From Hyphomicrobiaceae bacterium (lineage in GTDB: Bacteria; Pseudomonadota; Alphaproteobacteria; Rhizobiales; HXMU1428-3): a stretch of DNA of 44,821 nt. Within the stretch, counting starts at the first letter, position 1. Every line of letters begins with the position of its first letter. Position numbers and translations under genes: made by a program. Shown here piece by piece: positions 24,501-32,644 of this stretch. The stretch is taken from positions 1-44,821 of the forward strand of contig JAJFHF010000245.1 of the NCBI GenBank assembly GCA_021775775.1, given 5' to 3'. Under the pieces are notes generated by a model, which had not been told where the DNA came from, made no database searches, and worked only from the letters and a program-made list of their open reading frames with translations.

Positions 24501-25286
24501 GGGGACGAAGCCACCACCAGGAAAGCTACCATCCTGCTTACTGGTCACCGCAGTGCTGTAAACAAACTCACCAGCACCAGGAATGATGACGATATCTTTA
24601 ACTTTATCTTCCACGCTTGGCGTGAATTTAACCGACCGGCGCACCTCGAAGGTGAAGTTAGGAATGCGGTTGCCATACTCGGCCAGCGGAAAATCCTCAA
24701 TCACCACATAGGCCATACCGCGATAGGCAGGGATAGTGCCAGCCGCCAGATACTTTGCCATAATGTCATCGACAATTTGCTCTTCATCACCCAGATGCAC
24801 ATTGTATTTACCCTGGCTGGCAGACAATACATCTTCGGTAAGCACCTTGCTATCCGCCCACACACGGATCACTTCATCCAGCGGCCCTTCGCAAATAGCA
24901 ATCGCCAGCGTGACAAAATACTCATAGGTCACCGTGGTCTGGCTGGTGGTGGTTTTGCCGCCACCGCCACCTTTACCACCACCGGAGGATGTTTGCGTGC
25001 TGGTTTTCTCGGTTTTTACCTCCTTGATGTCGGTTGACCAGATGACATTGCCAGCCAGCCGCATCGTGCCATACACTTTGGAAATCATATTTCCGTAAGT
25101 GGATGTTTGCGCTCTTAAATCAGCAAGGCGTGGGCCTTCTTGTGTTGGCAGCTGCACCCGCTGCGTGGTCGGAAAAAACGCACCTGCAGCCATGCTTCCC
25201 AAATTAGCACCTAAAATGGCACCGGAAGGGCCGCCCAGCACGAATCCAACCGTGCCGCCGACTACGGGTAAAACTATATCAGCCAT
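21537..25286 (-). CDS. Baseplate hub 'megatron' protein, GTA gp15-like, with TIM-barrel-like domain
   Basis: The 1249-residue protein matches the large tail-tip protein of alphaproteobacterial gene transfer agents. It starts with a hydrophobic Gly-rich segment (VVGGTVGFVLGGPSGAILGA), then a Gly-rich linker, then a glycoside-hydrolase-like TIM-barrel region (around IDSYFPITPDLPQIQ, GWDYFYADSVNRTG, WFTEFGFPSVDGAANQP), followed by a phage-tail hub domain and C-terminal beta domains. It probably forms the tail tip that contacts the cell. The gene follows the NlpC/P60 gene by 6 bp. Confidence 0.9.
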   Translation of the reverse strand: MADIVLPVVGGTVGFVLGGPSGAILGANLGSMAAGAFFPTTQRVQLPTQEGPRLADLRAQTSTYGNMISKVYGTMRLAGNVIWSTDIKEVKTEKTSTQTSSGGGKGGGGGKTTTSQTTVTYEYFVTLAIAICEGPLDEVIRVWADSKVLTEDVLSASQGKYNVHLGDEEQIVDDIMAKYLAAGTIPAYRGMAYVVIEDFPLAEYGNRIPNFTFEVRRSVKFTPSVEDKVKDIVIIPGAGEFVYSTAVTSKQDGSFPGGGFVPSGDKSYINMHNYDGKADVQVAIDQLLNVLPNIEWVAVVVTWFATDVDAGNCTIIPKVEFQGTTQVLPSDWAVAGLTRSTAQKVLFFDPETPTYGGTPSDATVLQICQELQSRGLNVMLYPMPFVDQITPDPKPWRGRIVPANATDANNWFTKTDGYNAFITHYANLLKNDINAIVIGSELVGMTSFTDTPGNYPAVNQLVSLAATVKTAVGSGVDVTYAADWSEYHSTDGWFNLDPLWASSNIDFVGIDSYFPITPDLPQIQIDEDTIKQYWEEGEGWDYFYADSVNRTGLTSYGGDPTYAWKNLEYWWANTHTNPDMSTTSWTAKMKPVWFTEFGFPSVDGAANQPNVFFDPTSSESFYPRGSKGRIDFQAQREALNATLDYLEERNLEAGNSDLVPRRFIWTWDARPFSFWPDLEGVWQDSILWATGHWVQGKLGNSTLGAIVAELLQAAGLTASDYDVTRLTDTVEGFILDRPITVRNAIEYLTTSYFFDIVESDGILKCVPRGNESVKAVPEDDLIPSKKKGVQDVLEIAYAQELELPQRVNVTYLDRPFNYDPVTQTSQRQVVRAVDQVTMSLPIVMGATLAKQISDITLYGTWKERTSFQLRLPPKYVRIEPTDVITVTVNNVAHEMRVVKTDMEANGVMKINAVAEDISSYDFYTPPGETSSNVEPPVLVPGTLVKFVDAPPLPTDTVPNQGLLRIGVAADGPNWNGSAVYRSDDGGDAGGNTFNLLAGLDGAATFGAIITNLPAGPFETWDNINEVEVILTSGSLASISELGVLNGANAALIGDELVQFQNAELIGESTYKLTKLLRGRQGTEWAIAGHAVGDRFVLITPALYTTAIANNLIGRELYYKAVSVGNTLTTTDEEAFTYTGRNLKPFAPVHVKGSRDGSSNLTINWIRRSRVDSEWRDGVGIPLGEESELYEVDILDGGNVVRTIEVTSVTASYSAADQTTDFGSPQSSVDMKIYQMSAIIGRGYAVEATV

Positions 25287-25292
25287 ATTTTT

Positions 25293-25778
25293 CTACTTAA
25301 TCGATTTGAGTTGTTTCTTTTTGAAACGATAAACGTGCGTCAGCATCTTCACCCATGTCATGGAGAAAGGCTGCTCAACCACCTGACCAGCACTGGAATT
25401 GCAGTGAATAATGCCAGGGCCATTGCCTGGATATTGCGTGAGCAATCCCACATGCTGCGGGTCTTTGAATGTTTTGAACAGCAGGACATCACCCACCGCC
25501 ATTTTCTCAATTGGCACTGCCTTGAGATGCTTACTGATACTTCGTACAAGCCTGCCGCGCTCTGGATACATGGAGTAATTGAATTCATCGGCATTGGTTA
25601 GCGGGTTGCCATCACCATCCTGCAAGCCCAGCTCATCGATGATGCCAATAATTAATCCAAGGCAATCACATCCACCTGGGCCAGCAGATGATTTCTTCAG
25701 CCGCCCTTGATGGTGATATTTTGTACCCAGCCAGGTACGCGCCTGCGCTACAATCTCTTCAGGTTTGATATACGTCAT
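25293..25778 (-). CDS. NlpC/P60 peptidase, GTA gp14-like tail-tip protein
   Basis: The 161-residue protein has the NlpC/P60 cysteine-peptidase pattern: Cys39 in GGCDCLGLIIG, His109 in DPQHVGLLT, and a further His in IIHCN. This family member in gene transfer agents sits in the tail tip and opens peptidoglycan for DNA entry. Its neighbours (DUF2163 before, megatron after) reproduce the GTA gp13-gp14-gp15 order. Confidence 0.9.
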   Translation of the reverse strand: MTYIKPEEIVAQARTWLGTKYHHQGRLKKSSAGPGGCDCLGLIIGIIDELGLQDGDGNPLTNADEFNYSMYPERGRLVRSISKHLKAVPIEKMAVGDVLLFKTFKDPQHVGLLTQYPGNGPGIIHCNSSAGQVVEQPFSMTWVKMLTHVYRFKKKQLKSIK

Positions 25779-25784
25779 TGCTCA

Positions 25785-26648
25785 TTACTCGTTACGGTTG
25801 GTTTTGTCTAAAGTGCCAGCCGTGGTGAGCAGTTTGTCAGTGCCAGGCACATCTGGCTCTCCACGAAAGTTGATGATGTTGGAAAATTTGCTCTGGCAGG
25901 TTTCGCGGGTCTTATCGCAACCGGCGATGATATCGAATCCATCACCCACCTGAATGCTTTTACCCATCGGCAATGCCAACACCGCTTGCGTGGAAGCGAA
26001 TTCCTTCACCTCTATTTTGCGACCATCATTATTGCCGGATGTCCATTCCACCTCGCCACCGGTGTACCATCCTGCAGCCTCTGTGAGCACGGTTGCTTTG
26101 AAGGTTTGGTTATTAACCACCTCGGATACAGTGCCGGAAACGGTAAAACCAGCCAGTGCCACTTTGCATTTGGAATCACCAAGAATCGCACGGCAGGAGG
26201 GAGAAAACACATCACCGATGGTCTGTGACAGGTGCTGCGTTAATCCGCGTACCTCCGCCTGAAACATCTGGCTGTTGAGTGTCACTTCGCCCAGCCGCCC
26301 ACGCTTCACCACCAGCTTGCCTTGTGTCAGGTCTTCATAATTGACGATGAAGATCTCAATCTCGGCATAATCGTAGAGTCCAGCCAGCAAATCCTCTTCG
26401 GTGATTTTGGAAGGAAACACCTGACCTTCAATATCCAGATTATCCACCGACATATTGGATTTATTCTCCACCGTAGTGGGTGTGAAACCGGCAAGAGAAT
26501 CATAATCCACGCTGTCAATGGTGAGTGACTGATCATGATCGGTAAAGCCCAGCTCGGTGGTATCCTCGCGGGTGATTTTCCAGCAGGTTGCCAGTGTAGT
26601 GAGGCCACCTTCAAAATGCGCTTCTAATTGTGGGGATATTATTCTCAT
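25785..26648 (-). CDS. DUF2163 baseplate hub protein, GTA gp13-like
   Basis: A 287-residue tail protein with the DUF2163 pattern (LATCWKITREDTTELGFTDHD near the start). Cysteines in FSPSCRAILGDSKC and in GCDKTRETCQSKF match the conserved cysteines that bind an iron-sulfur cluster in the related gene-transfer-agent hub protein. It overlaps the DUF2460 gene by 4 bp (ATGA). Confidence 0.9.
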   Translation of the reverse strand: MRIISPQLEAHFEGGLTTLATCWKITREDTTELGFTDHDQSLTIDSVDYDSLAGFTPTTVENKSNMSVDNLDIEGQVFPSKITEEDLLAGLYDYAEIEIFIVNYEDLTQGKLVVKRGRLGEVTLNSQMFQAEVRGLTQHLSQTIGDVFSPSCRAILGDSKCKVALAGFTVSGTVSEVVNNQTFKATVLTEAAGWYTGGEVEWTSGNNDGRKIEVKEFASTQAVLALPMGKSIQVGDGFDIIAGCDKTRETCQSKFSNIINFRGEPDVPGTDKLLTTAGTLDKTNRNE

Positions 26649-27244
26649 ATCCGCACCTCAATCAGAGGAATGCTGCTCCAGCTACCAGCATCAAAGCTAT
26701 CCATGGAAAGCCCCAGCTCGTCCGTATCAAAGCGCACCGGCACGTCAAATTCAAAATCAGCGGTGATCACTTCACTACTGGCTGGCGCAGTATCAAACGT
26801 CACAACTCCTGTGGTAGTATCAACGCTTACGCCAGACGATTGCAGCACCGCATCCACGTAAATATCAACCGTACCCGCCACCGGCTTGGTAATATCGCGG
26901 GAGACTGCCACACTGCCACTGGAGTAAATCTTTATCAGCTGAAAATCGACTTCGCTGTCATCGCCAACGCCGATTTGTACATTTTCACCTTTATAATCGC
27001 TCCAATCTTTGAAACGGAATCCCACCGCCTTGCCACGCCGCGCACGGAAGAAGGATATCAATGCCTGCCACTGTGTTTCGGTTTTAATGCCGGATGCCGC
27101 ATTGTATTTGGCACGGGATTGACTCCATTTGCTGTTGCGCTGCTCATGGCCGGAGACAGTTGCTACCACATCGGTTAAAAACATTGGCCCGCCGGTCGCG
27201 CCATACGAAATATCGCTGGGAAATTGTACTTCTTCAAAACTCAT
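26645..27244 (-). CDS. DUF2460 distal tail protein, GTA gp12-like
   Basis: The 199-residue protein matches DUF2460: FEEVQFPSDISYGATGGP at the start and FFRARRGKAVGFRFKDWSDY in the middle. In gene transfer agents this is the distal tail ring. It overlaps the tape-measure gene at its start and the DUF2163 gene at its end. Confidence 0.9.
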   Translation of the reverse strand: MSFEEVQFPSDISYGATGGPMFLTDVVATVSGHEQRNSKWSQSRAKYNAASGIKTETQWQALISFFRARRGKAVGFRFKDWSDYKGENVQIGVGDDSEVDFQLIKIYSSGSVAVSRDITKPVAGTVDIYVDAVLQSSGVSVDTTTGVVTFDTAPASSEVITADFEFDVPVRFDTDELGLSMDSFDAGSWSSIPLIEVRI

Positions 27245-29142
27245 AGATTCCTCCTTGCCCGATCAATCGACCGCGCCATATCTGCAGCAAGCTGCCCCTG
27301 GCTCTGCCGGAAGCTCTGCGCGTCCGGTGTTTGCACGTTCATATTGACGGTAATTGGTGCTGCGCCTGTGCCGTTTGGCATGATGTTGAGTGGGGAACTG
27401 CCAGCAAATGCCAGCTCTGGCCCACGCTCACCAACAACACCGAATTGACCTGGCTTTAACTTGCCGCCATCGGCAAAGAAACCACCGAACAGGCTTGCCG
27501 CACCAGAAAGCAGGCTGCCAAACCCACCACCACCGCCTGAGCCACCACCAAACAGGCCACCAATGCCACCAAATATCTGCCCAATGATGCCGCCTTCACC
27601 TGTGATGCCTAAATCCTTCAGCGCAAATTGCAGCAATGAACGATTGAGATCGGACAGGAATCCTTTGGCAAAATCTCCAAAGCTATCAAAACGGCCATTA
27701 ATGCCATCGAGCGCATCGGCAATACTGCCCTCCATGGTTTTTCCTAAACCATCAAATTCATCCTCAATTACATCGCCGACTTTCTCGCTGGATTTTTTGA
27801 GCTTTTCCTGTGCCTGCTCGGTGGCGCGTCCGAAGGTTTCCTGATTGATGTGACCTTCCTTGAGCAGTTTATTGAGCTTCTCCATCTCCTTGTTGTAATT
27901 TTCAAGCGGTGTGCGCGTGGCATCGATCACCCGCTGCGCTTCCTGTTGCAGCTTGGTGAATTTCTCAGTTTGCTTGTTGGTTTCTTCGGTGTTTTCTGGT
28001 GTAGCCGTTTCTTCAAACAAGCTATCCAGCGATGCATTTTTAGCTTCCCGCGCCTCAATAATTTTCAGTGCAGCATCCTGAATTTCAGCATCAATGGCGG
28101 CATTGAAGTCTTTTGCCTCAGTCAGTGCTTTATCAAAGGCATTGCCCATCGCATCGAGCAAACCAGTTTCCAACGCAGCGCGGGTGTTCTCAAATGATAC
28201 ACCGCCCAGCGGGTCTTCCACAAAAGCTGCCAGGTCTTTTCCCAGAGCCTCGAATCGGGCAGAAATTGCATCACCAAAGGCGTTAAATGCATCACCCACG
28301 CCCTCAAATACTGCAATGAACAGCCTGCCGAATTTCACCACCTCACCAATAATGGCTTTAAAGCCCAGCTTGAATGGCTCAATGGAATTGGTAATCTGCT
28401 CTGCCAGCCATTTGATGCCGTTAGCAATGCCCGTCAGTATTGCGGTTAAGCCAGCGTCACCAATGGCTTTCACCAACTTGGAAAATCCATCCCCCATGTT
28501 GGATAAAGCCACATTCAGCGTATCGGCTTGCTCTTCCATCGCTCCGGCAAACTGTACGTCACCGATGGATTTAAGGTAGGCTTCAATCTCTTTAGAGTTT
28601 TTACCAATGGTCGTGCTGACACCCTGGAAGGTGAACGTAACCTGATCGCCCTGGCTTTTGGCTTTGATGCCAAACTCCTTCAGGCGTTCAAATTCACCCG
28701 TTGCAGCATCCGCAACGGCCTCGATCATCTGATTGAGGCTTTTACCCATCGCCGTGGCAGTATTGCCGTAGGAGGTGAGTGCCTCTGCAGAGGGCGTTAA
28801 CCCCAACGCCTTCAGCTTGATAAATGCGTCCGTTACTTCCTCTAATTGGAACGGAGTTGTGGCGGCAAAATCCTGAATAAAACCAAATGCCACCGCTGCT
28901 TTATCTGCAGAGCCGGTGATGGTACGAAGTGATGCTTCCAGTTTCTCAAACTTAGTTATGGTATCGGTGATCTGCTTTCCAACAAAAGCCGTGGCCATCA
29001 GCCCACCGATTTTACTCAGCCCACTACCAAGTTTGCTAAAACGCCGATCCATATTGCCAACGCCCTGATTGATCTGGGCGAAGGCTTTCTGCGTTTTATT
29101 AACTGCGCGTATGGTAAATTCTGCACTAGCGAATCTTGCCAT
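27241..29142 (-). CDS. Tail tape measure protein
   Basis: The 633-residue protein resembles lambda-type tape measures: FEKLEASLRTITGSADKAA and LKALGLTPSAEALTSYGNTA near the N-terminus, hydrophobic helices (GLTAILTGIANGIKWLAEQI), coiled coil (ETNKQTEKFTKLQQEAQRVI) and a Gly-rich C-terminus. Its length should set tail length, which at this size is short for a siphovirus. The start lies 17 nt inside the frameshifted chaperone frame, as in lambda. Confidence 0.92.
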   Translation of the reverse strand: MARFASAEFTIRAVNKTQKAFAQINQGVGNMDRRFSKLGSGLSKIGGLMATAFVGKQITDTITKFEKLEASLRTITGSADKAAVAFGFIQDFAATTPFQLEEVTDAFIKLKALGLTPSAEALTSYGNTATAMGKSLNQMIEAVADAATGEFERLKEFGIKAKSQGDQVTFTFQGVSTTIGKNSKEIEAYLKSIGDVQFAGAMEEQADTLNVALSNMGDGFSKLVKAIGDAGLTAILTGIANGIKWLAEQITNSIEPFKLGFKAIIGEVVKFGRLFIAVFEGVGDAFNAFGDAISARFEALGKDLAAFVEDPLGGVSFENTRAALETGLLDAMGNAFDKALTEAKDFNAAIDAEIQDAALKIIEAREAKNASLDSLFEETATPENTEETNKQTEKFTKLQQEAQRVIDATRTPLENYNKEMEKLNKLLKEGHINQETFGRATEQAQEKLKKSSEKVGDVIEDEFDGLGKTMEGSIADALDGINGRFDSFGDFAKGFLSDLNRSLLQFALKDLGITGEGGIIGQIFGGIGGLFGGGSGGGGGFGSLLSGAASLFGGFFADGGKLKPGQFGVVGERGPELAFAGSSPLNIMPNGTGAAPITVNMNVQTPDAQSFRQSQGQLAADMARSIDRARRNL

Positions 29143-29296
29143 GGTTTTTACTCAGGTTTTCTGTTTGAAGTTCGAAGAATGCGATCCATTCCATGTATTG
29201 CTGCGTGGACATGGCCTCAATTTCGGCCAGTGGTCTGCCGAGCTGCCATGCCAGTGCTAACTGGTTTCGCCGGAAGAGATCGCTGCGGAGTTTCCC
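29126..29296 (-). CDS. gpT-like extension reached by -1 frameshift (gpGT fusion)
   Basis: The minus strand has GGGAAAC (plus 29290-29296) aligned to the zero frame as G-GGA-AAC, the X-XXY-YYZ form for simultaneous -1 slippage; lambda uses GGGAAAG at the same place. The -1 frame continues with KLRSDLFRRNQLALAWQLGR, then PLAEIEAMSTQQYMEWIAFF, ending at TAG 29126-29128 inside the tape-measure start. This reads like the DUF4035/gpT family. No start codon is needed; the product would be a fusion to the 125-aa chaperone. Confidence 0.85.
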   Translation of the reverse strand, partial: GKLRSDLFRRNQLALAWQLGRPLAEIEAMSTQQYMEWIAFFELQTENLSKNHGKIR

Positions 29297-29634
29297 TTGT
29301 GTTTCTCCATGTCGCCGAAGAAATGTTCCTCGATGCGCTCGGCAATGCGGGAAACCACGCGGTAATCCGCTTCCTGCATCAGCTTGTCACGGTCGGAAAC
29401 GCTAAACATGCGCTTGCCATCTTTATCTTTGGCTTTGACCACGATGACATTGGCAGCTTGCTCAATGTTGGTTGCCTTTTTACTGGCAATTTTCCCCATC
29501 ATATTGACCTCCGCCATGGTCATCGGGAATACATGGATTTCCAGCGGGTTTTTGTCATCACCCCATTCAGGGACTGAAATTATCAGCCTTTCCTGCGATG
29601 CGTAATGAGCAGTAGCACGATTAATAACACTCAT
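29257..29634 (-). CDS. Tail assembly chaperone, lambda gpG-like (zero-frame product)
   Basis: A 125-residue protein encoded between the tail tube and tape-measure genes, where lambda has G. It starts with GGAGG before the ATG. The middle (MTMAEVNMMGKIASKKATNI) is helical. The zero frame ends at TAG 29257-29259, 31 nt after the slippery heptamer GGGAAAC. It should bind the tape measure during tail assembly. Confidence 0.85.
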   Translation of the reverse strand: MSVINRATAHYASQERLIISVPEWGDDKNPLEIHVFPMTMAEVNMMGKIASKKATNIEQAANVIVVKAKDKDGKRMFSVSDRDKLMQEADYRVVSRIAERIEEHFFGDMEKHKGNSAAISSGETS

Positions 29635-29644
29635 GATGCCTCCT

Positions 29645-30037
29645 TTAAGATACGGTTGATTCGGTTAACGCGCCGGTGCCAGTGAAGCTGAAGGATGCTT
29701 CGACAATCCCGTCAAACGATGCGTTATAAGAAATGGAGGTGATGATCGCATCGCCGCTCCAATAGGTGGCTCCCGTATCATCTCCTTCGGGATAGAGATT
29801 AAGCGTTACCGTACCACCAGCGGATAATGCGCCCTGACCATCGACATCGGTTTCATCCCAGAAACCGTCAAAACTGCCAGACCAACCTTTGATGGTGGCC
29901 TGATTTTTGCGCCATGATGTTCCAATGATAGATGCGTCCACGGTGTCGGAGGTAATCTCCATCGACCATGATTTAATTTCAGCGACCTGGTCTGATCCAA
30001 TAAAGACCTTTCCCTCGCTTCCAGCGTGTGTAGCCAT
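29645..30037 (-). CDS. Major tail (tube) protein
   Basis: A 130-residue beta-rich protein (EGKVFIGSDQVAEIKSWSME and further on WSGSFDGFWDETD) typical of siphovirus tail-tube subunits. ATG 30037 has AAGGAG before it; an upstream in-frame extension overlaps the terminator and is rejected. It lies between the tail terminator gene and the assembly chaperone, the standard location. Confidence 0.85.
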   Translation of the reverse strand: MATHAGSEGKVFIGSDQVAEIKSWSMEITSDTVDASIIGTSWRKNQATIKGWSGSFDGFWDETDVDGQGALSAGGTVTLNLYPEGDDTGATYWSGDAIITSISYNASFDGIVEASFSFTGTGALTESTVS

Positions 30038-30069
30038 AGTTTTTCTCCTTGAGTTGGGTTGGGTTACAT

Positions 30070-30100
30070 AAAAAAAGGGCAGCCCCGAAGGACTGCCCTT
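30070..30100 (-). terminator. Intrinsic terminator with TTCG loop between head-tail and tail-tube genes
   Basis: On the minus strand AAGGGCAGTCC-TTCG-GGGCTGCCC is followed by seven T residues. It would end or attenuate transcription just before the highly expressed tail-tube gene. Confidence 0.85.
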
Positions 30101-30125
30101 AAGCATGAGCGGCTGACGGGGAGGC

Positions 30126-30569
30126 TTACGTCAGCGTTTGCGGCTCATGTTCCTTGACGGTGTACAGCACCGAGAAAGTTAAAATTGCCACTGCGATTGG
30201 CTTTTCTCCATCATCAGAGAATTGCGTTTCCGTGGTGTCCAATGCAGTATCTTTCACCAGGCCACCCAGCGTTGGATCGGCAGCAACCAGCTGCTCAATT
30301 TCCATGGCCAGCGTGTCGGTAGCTTCATCCACATTGCCGCGCTCTTTGACATAGGCTTCCACTGTAACCATTAATTCCCGTTGCTGGGTGCGAGGGCGGG
30401 ACATGGATTGTTCGCCCACCGTTTCCTGTTTGGTGTAAACCAACAAGGCAGGAAGTTTTGGGTCGTTAATCGGATAGACCCGCGCTTCATATACATTATC
30501 GCCTGCGGTCGTATTGCCTTTCAGCAGGGCCGTTACCGCATTGCGGATTTGTGTGCGTGCATGTTTCAT
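30126..30569 (-). CDS. Probable tail terminator / head-tail joining protein
   Basis: A 147-residue protein starting KHARTQIRNAVTALLKGN and then TTAGDNVYEARVYPINDPKLP, a pattern shared by siphovirus tail terminator (lambda gpU-like) and minor tail proteins. It overlaps the preceding connector gene by 4 bp and precedes the tail tube gene. Confidence 0.7.
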   Translation of the reverse strand: MKHARTQIRNAVTALLKGNTTAGDNVYEARVYPINDPKLPALLVYTKQETVGEQSMSRPRTQQRELMVTVEAYVKERGNVDEATDTLAMEIEQLVAADPTLGGLVKDTALDTTETQFSDDGEKPIAVAILTFSVLYTVKEHEPQTLT

Positions 30570-30877
30570 AGTTTTTCCATCATTAGTTCGGTGATGCTTT
30601 CATTGTCTGGGCTGACAACTGCCACCTCGTAATCTTGACTATCGATAGTAAAAACATCTCCGGCTTGTATCTCTGGGATATCGATAGTACGAACTGACAA
30701 AACTGGCTTGGCGACCACCACATCCACCGTTTCGCCACCTGTTAGCTCCGTAAATTCCTGCAGCATGCCAGAAACGATGCGAGGTGACCCACCATCTGGA
30801 GTGTAGGTAACCTCGCGCCCGTCCAACGCTTGCAGGAGCGCAAGATCACGCTCCTGCATGTCCTCAATAAACGGCAT
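30566..30877 (-). CDS. Head-tail connector, gpFII-like
   Basis: The 103-residue beta-rich protein contains LLQALDGREVTYTPDGGSPR and QAGDVFTIDSQDYEVA, resembling head-tail joining proteins placed between capsid and tail terminator genes. It is overlapped by the tail terminator gene and starts 2 bp after the DUF2190 gene ends. Confidence 0.7.
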   Translation of the reverse strand: MPFIEDMQERDLALLQALDGREVTYTPDGGSPRIVSGMLQEFTELTGGETVDVVVAKPVLSVRTIDIPEIQAGDVFTIDSQDYEVAVVSPDNESITELMMEKL

Positions 30878-30879
30878 AT

Positions 30880-31212
30880 TTACAGACCTACATTTAAGAG
30901 GATTTTCACATTGGCATCGCCGGATGCAGCGGCTTCTGCCGCCACCCCAGCAATGGTGTTGCCCGATGCAGTGGTAGTCAGGTTGCTGTTGGTGCTGTTC
31001 CAGTACAGCTTTGCACCCTGCGTTACCGCGCCGCTGGCTTTTGGGACGCTGAACACACCGGAGATGTGTACTGCACCGGTTTTGCCATCGGCAATGGCGG
31101 TTTTGGCAACACCGCCAATAACGCCAATCAGCACAAAATCACCGGATGCCAGATCAGCACCGGATGGGGTATAGTTGAGGGCTTTGCCCTCTTGAACATA
31201 ATTAGTAGCCAT
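30880..31212 (-). CDS. DUF2190 capsid-associated protein
   Basis: A 110-residue protein with the DUF2190 pattern (NYVQEGKALNYTPSGADLAS, then GDFVLIGVIGGVAKTAI). Such proteins are encoded next to major capsid genes and probably decorate or stabilise the head. AAGGAG precedes its start. Confidence 0.85.
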   Translation of the reverse strand: MATNYVQEGKALNYTPSGADLASGDFVLIGVIGGVAKTAIADGKTGAVHISGVFSVPKASGAVTQGAKLYWNSTNSNLTTTASGNTIAGVAAEAAASGDANVKILLNVGL

Positions 31213-31288
31213 AAGATTTCTCCTTTAGTTGATGATTAAAAACCTCTGCTTTTAGCCGAGGTCTTGGGCTAGGGTTGGGGGGTGGATT

Positions 31289-32644
31289 TCAGGAACCTGC
31301 ATTTTTCCAGAAAGTGCGGAATTCCAGTGGAGCAGCTGCAGCATCAATGCGTACCTTGTATTCGACACCATCAATCGTCCAGCCTTCCTGCTGATCAAGG
31401 AATGGTGCTGCAACACCATCAAGGTAACCCACCTCAATCGTGTCAAAGCGGCTCGGATCAGCCAGCAAATACCAGGCAGTGAGCGAAGCCACATCCAAAC
31501 GAGCATCCACCACCACTTCCGCAGCATTGCGTACAGCGTTTGGTTTCTTACTGTTCGTTTGCGCCGGATCAGTTTCCGATGCCATCAGCACTTTGGCGGT
31601 ATCTTCCAACGCTGCCGGTACCAGGAAGAAGGATGGGCTGATATTCAGTGTTGCCTTACCATCTTTCTGTGTCCGCATGCCGGTACGACCAGCACCCACC
31701 GTAGTTACCGTTGGTGCAGCACCAGAACCAGCCAGGTTGTTATGATCAGCATGGAATAAAGCCGTGCCATCACTCATGGTTGGATTGCTGTTGATGATAG
31801 AGAATACCAGATCACCAACAGTACGCGCTGCCGCACGCCCCATCTTGCGAGGGATGTCGGTAAAGGCACTTAAGTCATCATTGATGATAGCCTGGCGGGA
31901 AATGCTGAACAGCTTACCATATGTGGCCAACTGAATCGGCTCTGCACGCTCACCAAAAGTGCCGTGCTTATATTCACCGCTTTCAGGAATCTCATCCAGT
32001 GAATCAAACGTACCTAAACCAACACGGCTGTGCTGTTTGAAGTCCGATAGATTACCGGCGCGGGTAAAGCGCGGGAATACTTCCTCTGCTTCATCGTATC
32101 CGCGCAGCATGGCCTTGCGAGAGTTGTTTTCCAGAATCTTTGGGAAATCGCTGGTGGAGTGCGTAAAGGCACGTCCCACCAACTCGCGCTTATCCATACG
32201 CTCAGTACGGACACCGCGTAATTCTAATGATTTACGCGCCATCTCCAGCAGAGTGTAACCCACCAGTTCTGTAGGTTTCTCATCTTTACCGGCAATACCG
32301 GCACGGAAGGCAATGGCATCTTCAGCAGCGCGACTGAATTTCTCAAGATCGGAATCACCCATCTCAATATGCTGGCCATTGGCTGCAGGCTGTTCCTGCT
32401 TGCCGATAGCATCTAGCAGCAGTTTGCGTGCTTCATTGACATCAACTTCTGGATCATCCAGGCATTGATCGCGCACTTGCGCGTGATCATCATGACCTTC
32501 AAATAAGCCACGAATTTCCGTGCGGCGTGCTTTCTCGGTTTCCAGCGCACGTTTTGCACCTTCATCCATAAATTCACCTTTGCGTTTTTCATCGACTTGA
32601 TCCGATTCTTTACGCTCCGGTTTTTCTACGACTTTATCAGGCAT
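31289..32644 (-). CDS. Scaffold-capsid product from an internal start in the fusion gene
   Basis: Within the fusion frame, ATG at 32644 is preceded by AAAAGGAGAAGACT, a strong binding site at ideal distance. Translation from here gives a 451-residue product, beginning MPDKVVEKPERKES, that lacks the protease and contains the charged helical region and the capsid domain. This would provide capsid subunits in excess over protease, as lambda does by another arrangement with C and Nu3. Confidence 0.7.
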   Translation of the reverse strand: MPDKVVEKPERKESDQVDEKRKGEFMDEGAKRALETEKARRTEIRGLFEGHDDHAQVRDQCLDDPEVDVNEARKLLLDAIGKQEQPAANGQHIEMGDSDLEKFSRAAEDAIAFRAGIAGKDEKPTELVGYTLLEMARKSLELRGVRTERMDKRELVGRAFTHSTSDFPKILENNSRKAMLRGYDEAEEVFPRFTRAGNLSDFKQHSRVGLGTFDSLDEIPESGEYKHGTFGERAEPIQLATYGKLFSISRQAIINDDLSAFTDIPRKMGRAAARTVGDLVFSIINSNPTMSDGTALFHADHNNLAGSGAAPTVTTVGAGRTGMRTQKDGKATLNISPSFFLVPAALEDTAKVLMASETDPAQTNSKKPNAVRNAAEVVVDARLDVASLTAWYLLADPSRFDTIEVGYLDGVAAPFLDQQEGWTIDGVEYKVRIDAAAAPLEFRTFWKNAGS

